Assembly: GCA_964384025.1 (NCBI GenBank)
Contig: CAYLJJ010000021.1
Coordinates: 1-64,000 of the forward strand
Length of the DNA: 64,000 nucleotides
Reading direction: 5' to 3'
Origin: CAYLJJ01 sp964384025
GTDB taxonomy: Bacteria > Myxococcota_A > Bradymonadia > UBA7976 > UBA1532
The notes under the pieces were generated by a model that did not search any database, was not told where the DNA came from, and worked only from the letters and a program-made list of their open reading frames with translations. Below are positions 8,777 through 18,535 of this stretch, piece after piece (the first letter of the stretch is position 1; each line of letters starts with the position of its first letter). The position numbers and the translations under genes are program-made.

Positions 8777-11700
8777 ATGTTTCCCTTCCTCCGTTCTTCC
8801 CGGAAAAAGCGCCAGTTCACCCCCTCAGACACGCTGCCCTTTGTCCAAGCCCCAGATGGAGAGCAACCCATCGAGCTACAAAGCCTAGAGGTACGGGTGG
8901 TGGTCACCGGGCTCCTGGCCGAGACCACTCAGGAGATGCGCTTCTATAACCCCAATCGCCGCGATCTAGAGGGTAAGCTGACTTTTCCTCTGCCAGACAG
9001 CGCTGTGGTTTGTGGCTATGCTCTGGATATCGATGGAGAGATGGTGGACGGGGTAGTGGTCCCCAAACATGAGGCTCGCCGCATCCTGGAGGCGGAGATC
9101 CGCAAGGGGGTAGATCCAGGCATCGTTGAGCAGGTGCAGGGTAACCTCTATCGCAGCCGCATCTACCCCATCCCAGCGCAGGGCGGTCGCTCTATCCGCA
9201 TAAGCTATGTCAGCGATCTCAGCGTCGAGGGGAATGAGGCCGCCTATCACCTACCCCTTAAGCACGCTGAGCAGATCCCCCAGGTGGCCTTGAGGGTTGA
9301 GGTGGCTCAAGCCCCAGTTAAGCCTGTGCTGAGCGGAGGGATCGGCAACCTCTCTCTGAGCCGCTGGGAGGATCGCTGGTTGGCTGAGGCCAAGCTGAGC
9401 CGGGGGGTCCCTACCGAGAACCTTCAGATTCGTCTCCCTAAGCTGCCAGAGCACTTTGTCAGCGTAGAGCGGGCTGATGAGGAGCTCTTCTTCTGCGTGA
9501 GCAGCCGCCTACAGGAACAGGAGAAGCGGGCGCAGCCCTGGAGCCCCAAGCGCGTCGCCATCGCCTGGGACGCATCAGGGAGTCGAGGGGCGCTCAAAGA
9601 GGAGCTGAAGCTTCTGAAGGAGCTGATCAAGGCTTGGCCTCAGGTGATCTTTGATCTTCAGGTTTTCCGAGATCAACTTGAGGAGGTACGGAGCTTCTCA
9701 ATCGCGGATGGGGAGGGAGGAGCCCTCCTCCAACACCTTAAAGAGATCCCTTATGATGGCGGGACTCAGCTCAGCGCTCTGGACTTTAGAGCGCTGCCTC
9801 AGCCTGAGGATGAAGCTTGGCTGCTCTTCAGCGATGGTCTAGAGACGATGGGGGTGGGGCTCCCTCGAACCAGCGGGGTGCGGATCTTCAGCGTCAGCAG
9901 CCAGTCCAGCTGTTACAGCGGCTTTATGAAGCATCTGGCTCAAGAGAGCGGGGGCGCTTATATCAACCTGTTGCGAGCCTCAGCCGAGCAGGGCTGTCAG
10001 GAGATCCTCCAGGCTCAAGCTCCCCTGCGGTTGATGGAGAGCTCAGGTTGCCAGGGGCTCCATATCAACAGCGCCCGAGGCCGCCTCTCTATCTTTGGTC
10101 GATTGAGCGAGGAGCAAGCGCAGATCAGGCTCTTGGGGCCAGGGGCTCCAGATGATCACCTCAGCGTCTACGCCGATCGTGCCAGCGAGGGGCGCAACCT
10201 CGCCCGCGCCTGGGCGGGTCATGAGGCCCGTAAGCTGAGCCTCATGGGTGAAAAAGATCGGGGAAAGCTGGCGGCCATCGGTCGCAAATATGGCTTGGTG
10301 ACCTCAGGGACCTCTCTCTTAGTCTTGGAGCGTCTAGAGCAGTATCTGGAATATGAGATAGAGCCCCCGGTGACTCTCCCCAAGATGCGTGCTCAGTACC
10401 AAGCTCAGAGAGAGGAGAAAAGCGCTGAAAAGAGAAGCAGGCAGAGCAAACAGATCGAGAATGTACTGACTCTCTGGCGTAGGCGAGTTGAATGGTGGGA
10501 GCGAGACTTCCGAGTCGCTGAGAAGATCCAGGAGAAAAAGAGGAAGAGCCTTCGAGAGGAGCTTCGCATCTCCTCTGTCCACCCAGATGCGCTCCTAAGC
10601 GAAGAGCCTGAGCTTGATCTTGAAATCGCCTGCTCTGCTGAAGAGGAGGATGACTTTTTCGCTGAGCGCATAGAGATGAGGCCCTGTATCGATATGGAGA
10701 TAGGCTCTCCTGATCCTATGGAGCCTATGCCTGCACCCGCTCGACCTGCGATGCGAATGCCTACTCCAGCTCAACCCGGTATGGCACCTCCTGCACCCAG
10801 CATGGCGCCTCCCGCCCCGATGGCGTCTGCGAGGGCTATAGAGCCCGCTGCCTCACGCGCTTGCGTTGTGGGCAGGCGCCGAGCTGCGCGCTCAGAGACC
10901 CGAGCGGGTTTTGCAGGGGCGAGAGCTGAAGAGCGCTCTTTGGCGGCTGGGCCTGGGGGGCGAGAGGAGCAGGCTCAGGCTCGTGTCAGCATTAAGGCTT
11001 GGTCTCCCGATACTCCCTACCTCAACCTGATGAAGCAGGTCTCTCCAGAGGAAGCTTACGAAGTCTATCTAAGTCAAAGAGAGGAGTATGCTCAGAGTCC
11101 CGCCTTCTTCCTGGATTGTGGAGACCATCTCTTGGGGTGCTCGCAGCGCAGCTTAGGGCTGAGGGTGCTCTCCAACCTCCTGGAGGTGGGCCTAGATGAT
11201 GTCGCGCTGATGCGAATGTATGCCTGGAGGCTTCAGCAAGCAGGGGCTCTTGACCAAGCGATCCTGATCTTTGAGCGGGTCTTGGGGCAGCGAGATGATG
11301 AGCCCCAATCTCATCGAGATCTGGGTTTGGCGCTGGGGCTGCGTTGGGAGCGAGATCGAGTTTTTGATGATCTTCATCGCGCTATGGAGCTGCTCCATGC
11401 TGTGGTCTTGCGCCCCTGGGATCGTTTCCCGGAGATCGAGATCATCGCCTTGATGGAGCTTAACCGGATGATTCACCTCGCCCAGGAGGCGGAGCAGCCT
11501 GTTCCAGAGCAGATCGACCACCGTCTGCGAAAGCTTTTGGATCTAGACCTGCGCATCAGCATGTCCTGGGATGCAGATCTCACCGATGTTGATTTACACC
11601 TCTTTGAACCCACAGGAGAGCACGCCTACTACGGCCACAATCGAACAGAGATCGGCGGGCTGGTTTCAAGAGATTTTACTCAGGGCTATGGTCCCGAAGA

Positions 11701-12166
11701 GTATGTCCTGCGCCGTAGCCTCCCTGGCAAATATATCATCAAGGCTCATTACTATGGCTCATCCCAACAGAGCATCTGTGGAGCCTGTACGGTCATTGTC
11801 CAGGTCTTCACCAACTACGGCCGAAGTAGTGAGCGCTGTCAGACCCTGACTCTGCGACTAGAGCGACCCCGGGATATGGTCCTGGTGGGGGAGATCGATA
11901 TCGACGCCAGCAGCGCTGAGGAGCCCAAGAGCGCTGAGGAGCCCAAGGGCGCTTCTCTGGCAGAGTTTAGAAAGCTTGAAGAAGGAATGAGTATTGACCA
12001 GATCACCCAGCTTTTGGGCCAGCCTAAAGAGATCAAAGGGGGCGGAGAGATCATCCTGATTTATCACAGCCGAGAGGGCGCCGAGATTCATCTTCACCTG
12101 AACCTGGATCCAGCTTTGGTAGCGGTTAGACAGATTATGGAGGGGGCCATCCTGGATCTTCTATAA
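8777..12166 (+). CDS. VIT / von Willebrand A / DUF2135 multidomain protein
   Basis: 1129 residues, no signal peptide, probably cytosolic unless exported by another route. Order seen: a VIT domain (~30-165; segments such as MRFYNPN and LTFPLPDSAVVCGY), a VWA-like domain (~257-430) with a MIDAS-like DASGS, a charged coiled coil (~535-620), a Met/Ala/Pro-rich linker (~645-695), a helical TPR-like region (~740-910), a DUF2135 domain (~923-1045; ISMSWDADLTDVDLHLF, PGKYIIKAHYYG) and a BamE/SmpA-like tail (~1060-1129; EEGMSIDQITQLLGQP). VIT plus VWA is the inter-alpha-trypsin-inhibitor arrangement, usually metal-dependent protein binding. Start chosen at ATG with GGAG seven bases upstream. No catalytic residues seen. 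The combination suggests a scaffold or adhesion role; the precise function is unknown. Confidence 0.85.
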   Translation: MFPFLRSSRKKRQFTPSDTLPFVQAPDGEQPIELQSLEVRVVVTGLLAETTQEMRFYNPNRRDLEGKLTFPLPDSAVVCGYALDIDGEMVDGVVVPKHEARRILEAEIRKGVDPGIVEQVQGNLYRSRIYPIPAQGGRSIRISYVSDLSVEGNEAAYHLPLKHAEQIPQVALRVEVAQAPVKPVLSGGIGNLSLSRWEDRWLAEAKLSRGVPTENLQIRLPKLPEHFVSVERADEELFFCVSSRLQEQEKRAQPWSPKRVAIAWDASGSRGALKEELKLLKELIKAWPQVIFDLQVFRDQLEEVRSFSIADGEGGALLQHLKEIPYDGGTQLSALDFRALPQPEDEAWLLFSDGLETMGVGLPRTSGVRIFSVSSQSSCYSGFMKHLAQESGGAYINLLRASAEQGCQEILQAQAPLRLMESSGCQGLHINSARGRLSIFGRLSEEQAQIRLLGPGAPDDHLSVYADRASEGRNLARAWAGHEARKLSLMGEKDRGKLAAIGRKYGLVTSGTSLLVLERLEQYLEYEIEPPVTLPKMRAQYQAQREEKSAEKRSRQSKQIENVLTLWRRRVEWWERDFRVAEKIQEKKRKSLREELRISSVHPDALLSEEPELDLEIACSAEEEDDFFAERIEMRPCIDMEIGSPDPMEPMPAPARPAMRMPTPAQPGMAPPAPSMAPPAPMASARAIEPAASRACVVGRRRAARSETRAGFAGARAEERSLAAGPGGREEQAQARVSIKAWSPDTPYLNLMKQVSPEEAYEVYLSQREEYAQSPAFFLDCGDHLLGCSQRSLGLRVLSNLLEVGLDDVALMRMYAWRLQQAGALDQAILIFERVLGQRDDEPQSHRDLGLALGLRWERDRVFDDLHRAMELLHAVVLRPWDRFPEIEIIALMELNRMIHLAQEAEQPVPEQIDHRLRKLLDLDLRISMSWDADLTDVDLHLFEPTGEHAYYGHNRTEIGGLVSRDFTQGYGPEEYVLRRSLPGKYIIKAHYYGSSQQSICGACTVIVQVFTNYGRSSERCQTLTLRLERPRDMVLVGEIDIDASSAEEPKSAEEPKGASLAEFRKLEEGMSIDQITQLLGQPKEIKGGGEIILIYHSREGAEIHLHLNLDPALVAVRQIMEGAILDLL

Positions 12167-12275
12167 AGAGGATGCTCAAGTATGGTTGAAGGTCCTTGAT
12201 TCTCCAAATCCGCGCTTCGCTTTGCCTCCAACAGAAGAGAAGGTCTATACAACCCTCGGATAAAGGAGGAACTCT

Positions 12276-13586
12276 ATGCGTTTCTGTATTTTGGGTTTAA
12301 GCCTGGGGCTCGTCCTCTTTGGCTGTGACGATGATGGTGCTGAGACCAGCTCTGATGGAGGTGCTGGAGTTGCGGGCGGTGCAGGCGTAGCAGGCGGAGG
12401 AGAGGCAGGCAGCGCGGGTGGCGGAGAAGCTGGCGGCGGTGGGGATGCGGGCAGCGCTGGCGGCGGTGGAGAGGCGGGCCGCGCAGGCAGCGGCGGGGAA
12501 GCTGGTGGCGGTGGAGAGGCGGGCAGCGCTGGCGGTGGCGGAGAAGCAGGTGTGGCGGGTGGAGGGGGCTCTTCTGAGGCGGAGATGCAGCAGGTCGCCC
12601 GCGACTATGCGGCCTCGATGTGTGACTTCTTAGAGCACTGCTTTGGTGAAACATTTTTCCAGATGATGGTTGGTGGAGATTGCCTCAATTTTCAAATACC
12701 TGAGTTAGAGGATGGGGAGTTTGGCCTGATGTTTGAGGCTGCAGATGAAGGGTTGATCATCTTCCATCGAGAGCATCTGCCTGCTTGCTTGAGCGCTCTT
12801 GAGGGGACGGAGTGTACCGATCTCAGGGGAGGGCCTCCTCCAGCTTGTGCTGATGTAATGGAGGGCACGATTCCAGAGGGAGGGGAGTGCATCATCAACG
12901 AGGTCTGCATCGGGGATTCCTTTTGTAGCTTTGAAGGAGCTTGTCCTGGCCATTGCAAACCTCGCCTTGAAGAGGGAGCTGAGTGTGTGGAGGGGAGCGA
13001 CTGCCTCGCCCCCTTCATCTGCGCTAAAGAGCGTTGTGCTTTGCCGATTCTGGAGGGGGAGAGTTGTAACGGTGAGGAGCAGGAGTGTGCTTTCTCACTT
13101 GAGTGTGTTGATGAGGGAGGCGCTGAGGGGATCTGCCGCTCTCAACGCTCCCGCTTCACTGAGGAGCAGGGGCAGCCCTGCGACGCAGAGGGGGGGACCT
13201 ACTGCCAGGAGGGGTTGAGCTGCGCGGCGATCCGTTTGGAGGGGACAGGTCCCTACTTTGAATGTCTACCCGTCAGCGAGCTGGGACAGCCCTGCTTCTT
13301 GGGCTTTCCTGACCACTGTCCCATTGGGAGTTACTGCGATGCAGATCCTATGTCCGGCGCCTTTGATGGAATCTGCCAAGCTGCGCCTGAAGAGGGGCAA
13401 GCTTGTCAAGCGATTCCCTTCCGACCGCAGCCCATCTGTGGAAGAAATTTGTACTGTATCGACGAGATCTGCCAAGGCTTGGGCCGTATCAGCGACGCCT
13501 GCAGCTCAGATTCAGGCTGCGCCAGTGATTATTGTGCGGAGGGCCACTGTCTCCAGGCAAACCCCTGCACCTCCTTTGAACAGTAG
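12276..13586 (+). CDS. Lipoprotein with Gly/Glu/Ala linker and cysteine-rich domain
   Basis: 436 residues. The signal peptide ends in the lipobox LFGC (Cys17), followed by acidic DDDG, which fits outer-membrane or surface sorting. Residues ~25-105 are a low-complexity linker of GGGEAG-type repeats encoded by imperfect 15-33 base repeats (12358-12570). The remaining domain has about 35 cysteines in patterns such as EGxxCxxxxxC and resembles the many uncharacterised myxobacterial secreted proteins with an N-terminal helical part (DYAASMCDFLEHCF) and Cys-rich modules. A strong ribosome site, AAAGGAGG, precedes the ATG. It stands alone, 109 bp after the VIT/VWA gene and 56 bp before nfo, all on the plus strand. 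Function unknown. Confidence 0.85.
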   Translation: MRFCILGLSLGLVLFGCDDDGAETSSDGGAGVAGGAGVAGGGEAGSAGGGEAGGGGDAGSAGGGGEAGRAGSGGEAGGGGEAGSAGGGGEAGVAGGGGSSEAEMQQVARDYAASMCDFLEHCFGETFFQMMVGGDCLNFQIPELEDGEFGLMFEAADEGLIIFHREHLPACLSALEGTECTDLRGGPPPACADVMEGTIPEGGECIINEVCIGDSFCSFEGACPGHCKPRLEEGAECVEGSDCLAPFICAKERCALPILEGESCNGEEQECAFSLECVDEGGAEGICRSQRSRFTEEQGQPCDAEGGTYCQEGLSCAAIRLEGTGPYFECLPVSELGQPCFLGFPDHCPIGSYCDADPMSGAFDGICQAAPEEGQACQAIPFRPQPICGRNLYCIDEICQGLGRISDACSSDSGCASDYCAEGHCLQANPCTSFEQ

Positions 13587-13642
13587 AGAGCGCATCAGCG
13601 CGTTCTCCTTGAATTCTCAAACCTGAAGTCTATCCTCCCCAC

Positions 13643-14512
13643 ATGAAATATATTGGAGCCCATATCAGCGCTCAGGGTGGGGTCTCGAGAGTTCCTGCAC
13701 GAGCGACCGCCATCGGCGCCCAGGCTTTTGCCCTCTTTACTAAAAATCAGCGCCGTTGGCACAGCAAAGCCTTGAGCCCTGAGGAGATTGAAGCTTTTCA
13801 GATAAGCTGCACGGCAGCGGGGCTGCGTTTGGATCAGGTGTTGGCCCATGACAGCTACCTCATCAATCTGGGGCACCCTGAGCCAGAAAAACTTCAAAAA
13901 TCCAGAGATGCCTTTTTGGATGAGATGCGGCGCTGTGAGCAGCTTGGTCTTTCACTCCTCAACTTTCACCCTGGCAGCCACCTCAAGAAGATCTCGGTGA
14001 GGGAGTCTCTACAGCGCGTCGCTGAGTCGATCGATCTGGCCCTCTCTCAGACCCAGGGAGTCGTCGCGGTGATTGAGACCACAGCGGGCCAAGGAACAAA
14101 CCTGGGATATCGCTTTGAGCAGCTTGCTGAGATTATCCAACAGGTCAAACAGAGGGAGCGCGTGGGGGTCTGTATCGACACCTGTCACATCTTTGCGGCG
14201 GGCTATGATCTACGCACTCCAGAAGCCTGTGAAGAGACCTTTAAGGAGTTTGATGAGATCATCGGCTTCCAATATCTACGGGGGATGCATCTCAATGACT
14301 CCAAGAAGGGCTTGGGGAGCCGCGTGGATCGCCACCACAGCCTGGGTAAAGGGGAGCTGGGGCTGAGCCCCTTTGAGTACATCATGGGCGATCCACGCTT
14401 TGATGAGATGCCCCTTATCTTGGAGACCATCGATCCCTCTCTCTGGGCTCAGGAGATCAAGCTGCTTTACCAGATGGAGCATGAATCGAAATCGAAATGC
14501 AAAGATCCGTAG
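13643..14512 (+). CDS. nfo: Endonuclease IV (deoxyribonuclease IV, AP endonuclease)
   Basis: 289 residues, close to the E. coli enzyme (285). All nine zinc ligands of E. coli Nfo are present, and at the same numbers: His69, His109, Glu145, Asp179, His182, His216, Asp229, His231 and Glu261. The surrounding motifs NFHPGSH, IETTAGQGTNLG, CIDTCHIFAAGYD, HLNDSK and DRHHSLGKGELG are all conserved. The enzyme cuts 5' to abasic sites in base-excision repair and also removes blocked 3' ends. The ribosome site is weak. It is followed 63 bp later by the CDP-alcohol phosphotransferase gene; no functional link is evident. Confidence in the function is high. Confidence 0.97.
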   Translation: MKYIGAHISAQGGVSRVPARATAIGAQAFALFTKNQRRWHSKALSPEEIEAFQISCTAAGLRLDQVLAHDSYLINLGHPEPEKLQKSRDAFLDEMRRCEQLGLSLLNFHPGSHLKKISVRESLQRVAESIDLALSQTQGVVAVIETTAGQGTNLGYRFEQLAEIIQQVKQRERVGVCIDTCHIFAAGYDLRTPEACEETFKEFDEIIGFQYLRGMHLNDSKKGLGSRVDRHHSLGKGELGLSPFEYIMGDPRFDEMPLILETIDPSLWAQEIKLLYQMEHESKSKCKDP

Positions 14513-14575
14513 GATCAAGATTGAAGCGCTGGACTGTGAAGCTGTATTGATCGCCTTCTATCTTCTGGAGGCCCT

Positions 14576-15589
14576 GTGTCCACCGAATTTGAAGTTGATG
14601 ATCGATCGTTCCTACAGCCCTGGCTCCTAAAGTATCTCTGGCGGCCCATCGCAGATCGCTTGCCAGAGTCGCTGCGCCCCAACAGCATCTCCATCTTTGG
14701 TCTGATCAGTATGCTCTCCTGTGGTCTCTTCACCTATCTAGGGATTGTCCACAGTCAGCTCTGGTTCCTCTTGGTTACGCTTGGTATGGGGATCTATCTC
14801 ACCTGTGACAACATCGACGGCCTCTTTGCGCGACGCACCAAACAAACCTCCACGCTGGGAGAGTTCTTTGACCACTGGTTTGATAGCTTCGCCACCGGTA
14901 CCATCAGCGTGACCATTGGTCTCGCCCTGGGCTTGGGCTCGGCCACGCGCTTATCAGGCTATCTCTTCTTAGCCTATATCTTCGCTATGGCCTGCGTACA
15001 CTTCACGACCTTCTGGGAGCAGCTGCACACAGGGGTTATGGTGTCGGGGCGCTTGGGCTCCAATGAGAGCGTCATCACTGTAATGGGGGTCTTCCTGATC
15101 ATCACGATTTTTTATGGGGATCCCTGGCTGATGTATCTCGATGACAGCTTCTCCTTTGCGATGGGCTTAGCCCTCTTTACCGCCGGCAACGCTATACACA
15201 CCATTCTCTTTATTCTCTATCGCACCCACAATCGACGCCTGATCGATTTCCTCCCCCTGCTTGTTACCCTCGTCTGCTTTGTGATCGCCCATGTCTTTGG
15301 AGATCTGGAGCCCCTTTGGGCAGGCCTCGGAATGATGGCCACCAATGTGCTCTGTAGTGGCGGCCTCCTCTTAGAGCGTTTGACCGGTCTGCACTACTGG
15401 AGGCGCTTTGGTCGACAGGCGGTTATCTCCACTCTACTGCTCTTTCACAGCTTCATCTATATCCCCTTCCTCACAGATCGACTCAGGGAGCCTATCTTCC
15501 TCTGGATCACGCTGATCCTCTTTATCCTCTCCATCTTCTGGGACCTGTTGCGCGCTCTGACCCGCCTTGCTCCAAAAGCCCAGGCATAA
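14576..15589 (+). CDS. CDP-alcohol phosphatidyl/phosphotransferase, eukaryotic CPT/EPT-like
   Basis: 337 residues with about eight to ten membrane segments. The complete CDP-alcohol phosphotransferase signature is present: Asp78, Asp81-Gly82, Ala85-Arg86, Gly95, Asp99 and Asp103, with exactly the canonical spacing. The long form, with the segment GEFFDHWFDS and transmembrane helices continuing well past the catalytic part, looks more like eukaryotic choline/ethanolamine phosphotransferases than the short bacterial PgsA or PssA. Family members join a CDP-activated head group to diacylglycerol (or another alcohol) in the membrane. The start is GTG at 14576 with TCTGGAGG just upstream. The head group cannot be assigned. 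It is convergent with the protease gene; the shared intergenic region holds terminators. Confidence 0.88.
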   Translation: MSTEFEVDDRSFLQPWLLKYLWRPIADRLPESLRPNSISIFGLISMLSCGLFTYLGIVHSQLWFLLVTLGMGIYLTCDNIDGLFARRTKQTSTLGEFFDHWFDSFATGTISVTIGLALGLGSATRLSGYLFLAYIFAMACVHFTTFWEQLHTGVMVSGRLGSNESVITVMGVFLIITIFYGDPWLMYLDDSFSFAMGLALFTAGNAIHTILFILYRTHNRRLIDFLPLLVTLVCFVIAHVFGDLEPLWAGLGMMATNVLCSGGLLLERLTGLHYWRRFGRQAVISTLLLFHSFIYIPFLTDRLREPIFLWITLILFILSIFWDLLRALTRLAPKAQA

Positions 15590-15615
15590 AAAAACCCGGA
15601 TCCGAAAATCCGGGT
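15588..15615 (-). terminator. Rho-independent terminator for the minus-strand protease gene
   Basis: A perfect 8-bp stem (ACCCGGAT paired with ATCCGGGT) with a 6-base loop lies at 15594-15615 and, read on the minus strand, is followed at once by seven T residues (15594-15588). It lies about 120 bp past the stop of the protease gene. On the plus strand there is no T run, but two further small inverted repeats (15617-15635, CCCAGG/CCTGGG, and 15682-15696, TACCGAC/GTCGGTA) could serve the convergent gene. Confidence 0.75.
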
Positions 15616-15736
15616 ACCCAGGGGGGGAACCTGGGAGGATGTTTTGCGGAGCGGAGGAGTTACATCCTGCGCTCCTCAACCTACCGACGGTCGGTATTCT
15701 TCCCCTTTGAGAGATTTTTCTGATTTTTTTTAGAAC

Positions 15737-18418
15737 TCAACGAAAGCTGAGATCCAAGCGATAGTTGCCGCTGTTGCGATAGGCATCGATGATGAGGAAA
15801 TACTCTCCTGCAGGAAGCTCAGCGCTGATACGTGAGCCACGGTTGCCTGGAGGGGTTGAATCATCGTCGCAAGAGAGCTCAGAAGCAGTGCTATCGCAGT
15901 CACTCCTCAGATAGAGCACAGTATCGATGCCTGAGGCCAGGGCCTCAAAGCGGGCTCCATGCTCCAACTCAAAGCGATAGACACGATCAGCGCCGTTGCC
16001 CCCACAGCTCCCTCTCAGATTGGCTTCATAGTCTCGCAGATCTCCAGTCAGCCTCTGAGAGATCGCCTCTAGGTGGGTTGCATCTTCACAGCGCTCTCCC
16101 TCACCCGAAGGAGGAGCGCTGAGCTCTCGACAGGCCCCCTCTTCACAGATCTGCTCTCCTGGACAAGCCTGAGCGGCGCCCCAGATGCGACAACCCGAGT
16201 CAGCTTGTACACAGGACTGAAGCCCTGCCTCCACACAGCGACTGGCTCCAGCAGCGCAGAGATCTTCACAGACCTCTGTTGTTTCAAAGAGCAGGCTCAA
16301 GCTGAACTCCCCTCCTTGACTGTAGGCGTCCAGCGCTAAGAGATAACCTCCTGGTTCCAGCTCACCGCTCAGTCGAGAACCAAGGTTCCCCGGCGGGGTC
16401 GCATCATCGTTGCAATCCAGCTCCCGATCACAGCTCGCTAAGAGATAGATCACCGAATCAAAGCCGGAGACGCTGAAGTCATACGCCGCGCTCTGCTCTA
16501 GGCTGAAATAGAAGAATACATCGGGGCCGCGCCCTCCACAGCTGCTTTGTCGATCTGCGTTGTAGTCTCTTAGATCTCCTCTTAACACCTGGGAGACCGC
16601 CTCAAGCTCCCGAGGGCTCTCACAGCGATCTCCGCTCCCCACAGGCGCCTCCTCTACACAACGATCCCCCTCACAGACGCTGCCCTCAGCGCAGGCGCTG
16701 GGCGCGCTCCAAACAGCGCAGCCCTCCAGCTCCTCACAGCGCGTGAGCCCACCCTCTATACAGGTCGCAGCGCCAATCTCACATTCATTCTCACAGCGCG
16801 TTCCCCCGCTAAAGCTCAACTCCAAGGTGTAGGCGCCTGAAGCGTCAGCGCGGTAGCTGTCTAGGACCAGAGAGTATTCTCCAGGGCTCAACTCACGCTC
16901 GATAAAGGAGCCTCCTCCTCCAGGGGGATTGTGATCATCGTTACAGGCCAGCTGCTGACCTGCGCAGCCTGTGGTCAGATAGAGCACCGTGTCCAGCCCC
17001 GTAGCAGTCGCCGAGAGGGTCTGAGTCTGCTCCAAGCTAAAGCTGTAGATCAGATCTGGACCGCGCCCTCCACATTGAGCTTGAAGGCTATGTTGAGCCT
17101 CGCTTAGGTCGCCTCGCAGTATCTGGCTCTGTGCCTGGATCTGAATGGGAGCCTCACAGCTGTCTCCAGGGCTTCGCTCAACACAGCTGCCCTCACGACA
17201 AAACTGAGCTGCGCTACAAGCCTGAACCTCTCCTTGAGAGCGACCGCAGGCATCCTCGGCCCAGATATCTCCATCATGACAGCGGTAACTGAGGCTTGGA
17301 TGACAGCGCCCCTGCTCACAGAGATGATCATCCCGACAGTCACTCTGTTGCCTACAGGAGCTAACACAGGTTCCGGTCGCGCCACAGAGGAAGCCCGCGC
17401 TGCAATCATCATCCAAGCGGCACTCTGTACACCAACCCGCCGTGATTCCATTACAGAGCTGCTCTGAGAGGACCCGATCCGAGTGACACGCCGTGTTGAG
17501 GAGGTTTTGAGCGTAGGTGATATCTTCGCCGTTCTCATCCTCGCTCAGGCGGGTGGTTACATAGCAGCCGTTGCGATATCTATAGTCCTGTTCTCCTCGC
17601 ACCAGGACCCCCACCAACTCTCCGGAATTGTTGAATATACCTGAGCCTGAGTTGCCTCCAAAGGCGTCTACGGTGGCTTCAAAGTAGTCTAGGCTGCGGC
17701 TGCGGTTGTTATTGACTCGTCCACCCCGAGCGATTTTAAGGGGGATGCCATTGGGAAAACCCATCAGCACCACCTCATCACCCTCACGCAGAGCGCTCAT
17801 CTCTTGACGTACCGGAGCGGGACTGTGGGGTCCAGTGACGGGGCGATCTAAACGCACCAGGGCAAAGTCAACTCCAGCGCTTTGGAGCTGATGGGCGACA
17901 ATCTGTCGGCAGCCATAGACCTCATCCTCATCGATGCGCGCCAAACGACCCTGAGCCTCATAGAGGTAGTCAAAGACAAAGCTGTAGTCACCACAGCTGC
18001 GGCTGTTGATACAGTGCCCTGCGGTGAGGATCAGGTCATCAGCGACGAGGGTACCAGAGCACTCCCCCGCTGTAGGTTGGTTTCGGAAGCGTTGATCAGA
18101 GCAGAGATCATAATCGCGCCCCAGGGTGTCAGCTGGGATCCGGATATTGGAGGGATCTGAGCTGTTGATCCGGTAGTTAGCGACCATTACTGCGATTGAG
18201 CGCCGCGCCAAGCTGCGCCATTCAGCGTCCGGGTGAGCGTAGAGATCCTGACGGTTGTCTGCTCCGTAGATGACAGAGTTTTCTTCAGCGCCGACGGACT
18301 GCTCAGCTTCCTTCAGATCCCCAGCGCAAGCCAAAAACAGTGTAAAGCATAGGATTAAGAGAGTTTGGATGGAAGAAGAGATGCTTCTATATCTAGCTGC
18401 TCTTGGCCTGTGCTTCAC
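15737..18418 (-). CDS. Trypsin-like serine protease lipoprotein with three PPC-like domains
   Basis: About 893 residues from a GTG at 18418, chosen because GGAGG stands four bases upstream; a GTG at 18454 would add 12 residues. A positively charged N-terminus leads to a hydrophobic signal ending in the lipobox FLAC. The S1 protease domain has the triad His135 (LTAGHC), Asp184 (VDFALVRLD) and Ser257 (FGGNSGSG). Cysteine-rich segments follow, then three copies of a beta-sandwich repeat (each starting with a GERCE/GDSCEA-type segment and containing CGGxGxD, DTVLYL and CNDD), which look like pre-peptidase C-terminal domains, separated by short six-Cys modules. The expected role is extracellular proteolysis from a lipid-anchored surface position. 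A strong terminator lies downstream. Substrate unknown. Confidence 0.9.
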   Translation of the reverse strand: MKHRPRAARYRSISSSIQTLLILCFTLFLACAGDLKEAEQSVGAEENSVIYGADNRQDLYAHPDAEWRSLARRSIAVMVANYRINSSDPSNIRIPADTLGRDYDLCSDQRFRNQPTAGECSGTLVADDLILTAGHCINSRSCGDYSFVFDYLYEAQGRLARIDEDEVYGCRQIVAHQLQSAGVDFALVRLDRPVTGPHSPAPVRQEMSALREGDEVVLMGFPNGIPLKIARGGRVNNNRSRSLDYFEATVDAFGGNSGSGIFNNSGELVGVLVRGEQDYRYRNGCYVTTRLSEDENGEDITYAQNLLNTACHSDRVLSEQLCNGITAGWCTECRLDDDCSAGFLCGATGTCVSSCRQQSDCRDDHLCEQGRCHPSLSYRCHDGDIWAEDACGRSQGEVQACSAAQFCREGSCVERSPGDSCEAPIQIQAQSQILRGDLSEAQHSLQAQCGGRGPDLIYSFSLEQTQTLSATATGLDTVLYLTTGCAGQQLACNDDHNPPGGGGSFIERELSPGEYSLVLDSYRADASGAYTLELSFSGGTRCENECEIGAATCIEGGLTRCEELEGCAVWSAPSACAEGSVCEGDRCVEEAPVGSGDRCESPRELEAVSQVLRGDLRDYNADRQSSCGGRGPDVFFYFSLEQSAAYDFSVSGFDSVIYLLASCDRELDCNDDATPPGNLGSRLSGELEPGGYLLALDAYSQGGEFSLSLLFETTEVCEDLCAAGASRCVEAGLQSCVQADSGCRIWGAAQACPGEQICEEGACRELSAPPSGEGERCEDATHLEAISQRLTGDLRDYEANLRGSCGGNGADRVYRFELEHGARFEALASGIDTVLYLRSDCDSTASELSCDDDSTPPGNRGSRISAELPAGEYFLIIDAYRNSGNYRLDLSFR

Positions 18419-18535
18419 AGAACCTCCAATGTTCAACTTTTCAGGGCGCTCCACTATAGCGATTGAGAGAGCAAATCCGAAACATCAAAACTTTTTGGTT
18501 TCTTCGATGAGAATCTAAAGTCTCTGTTGCTGGAG

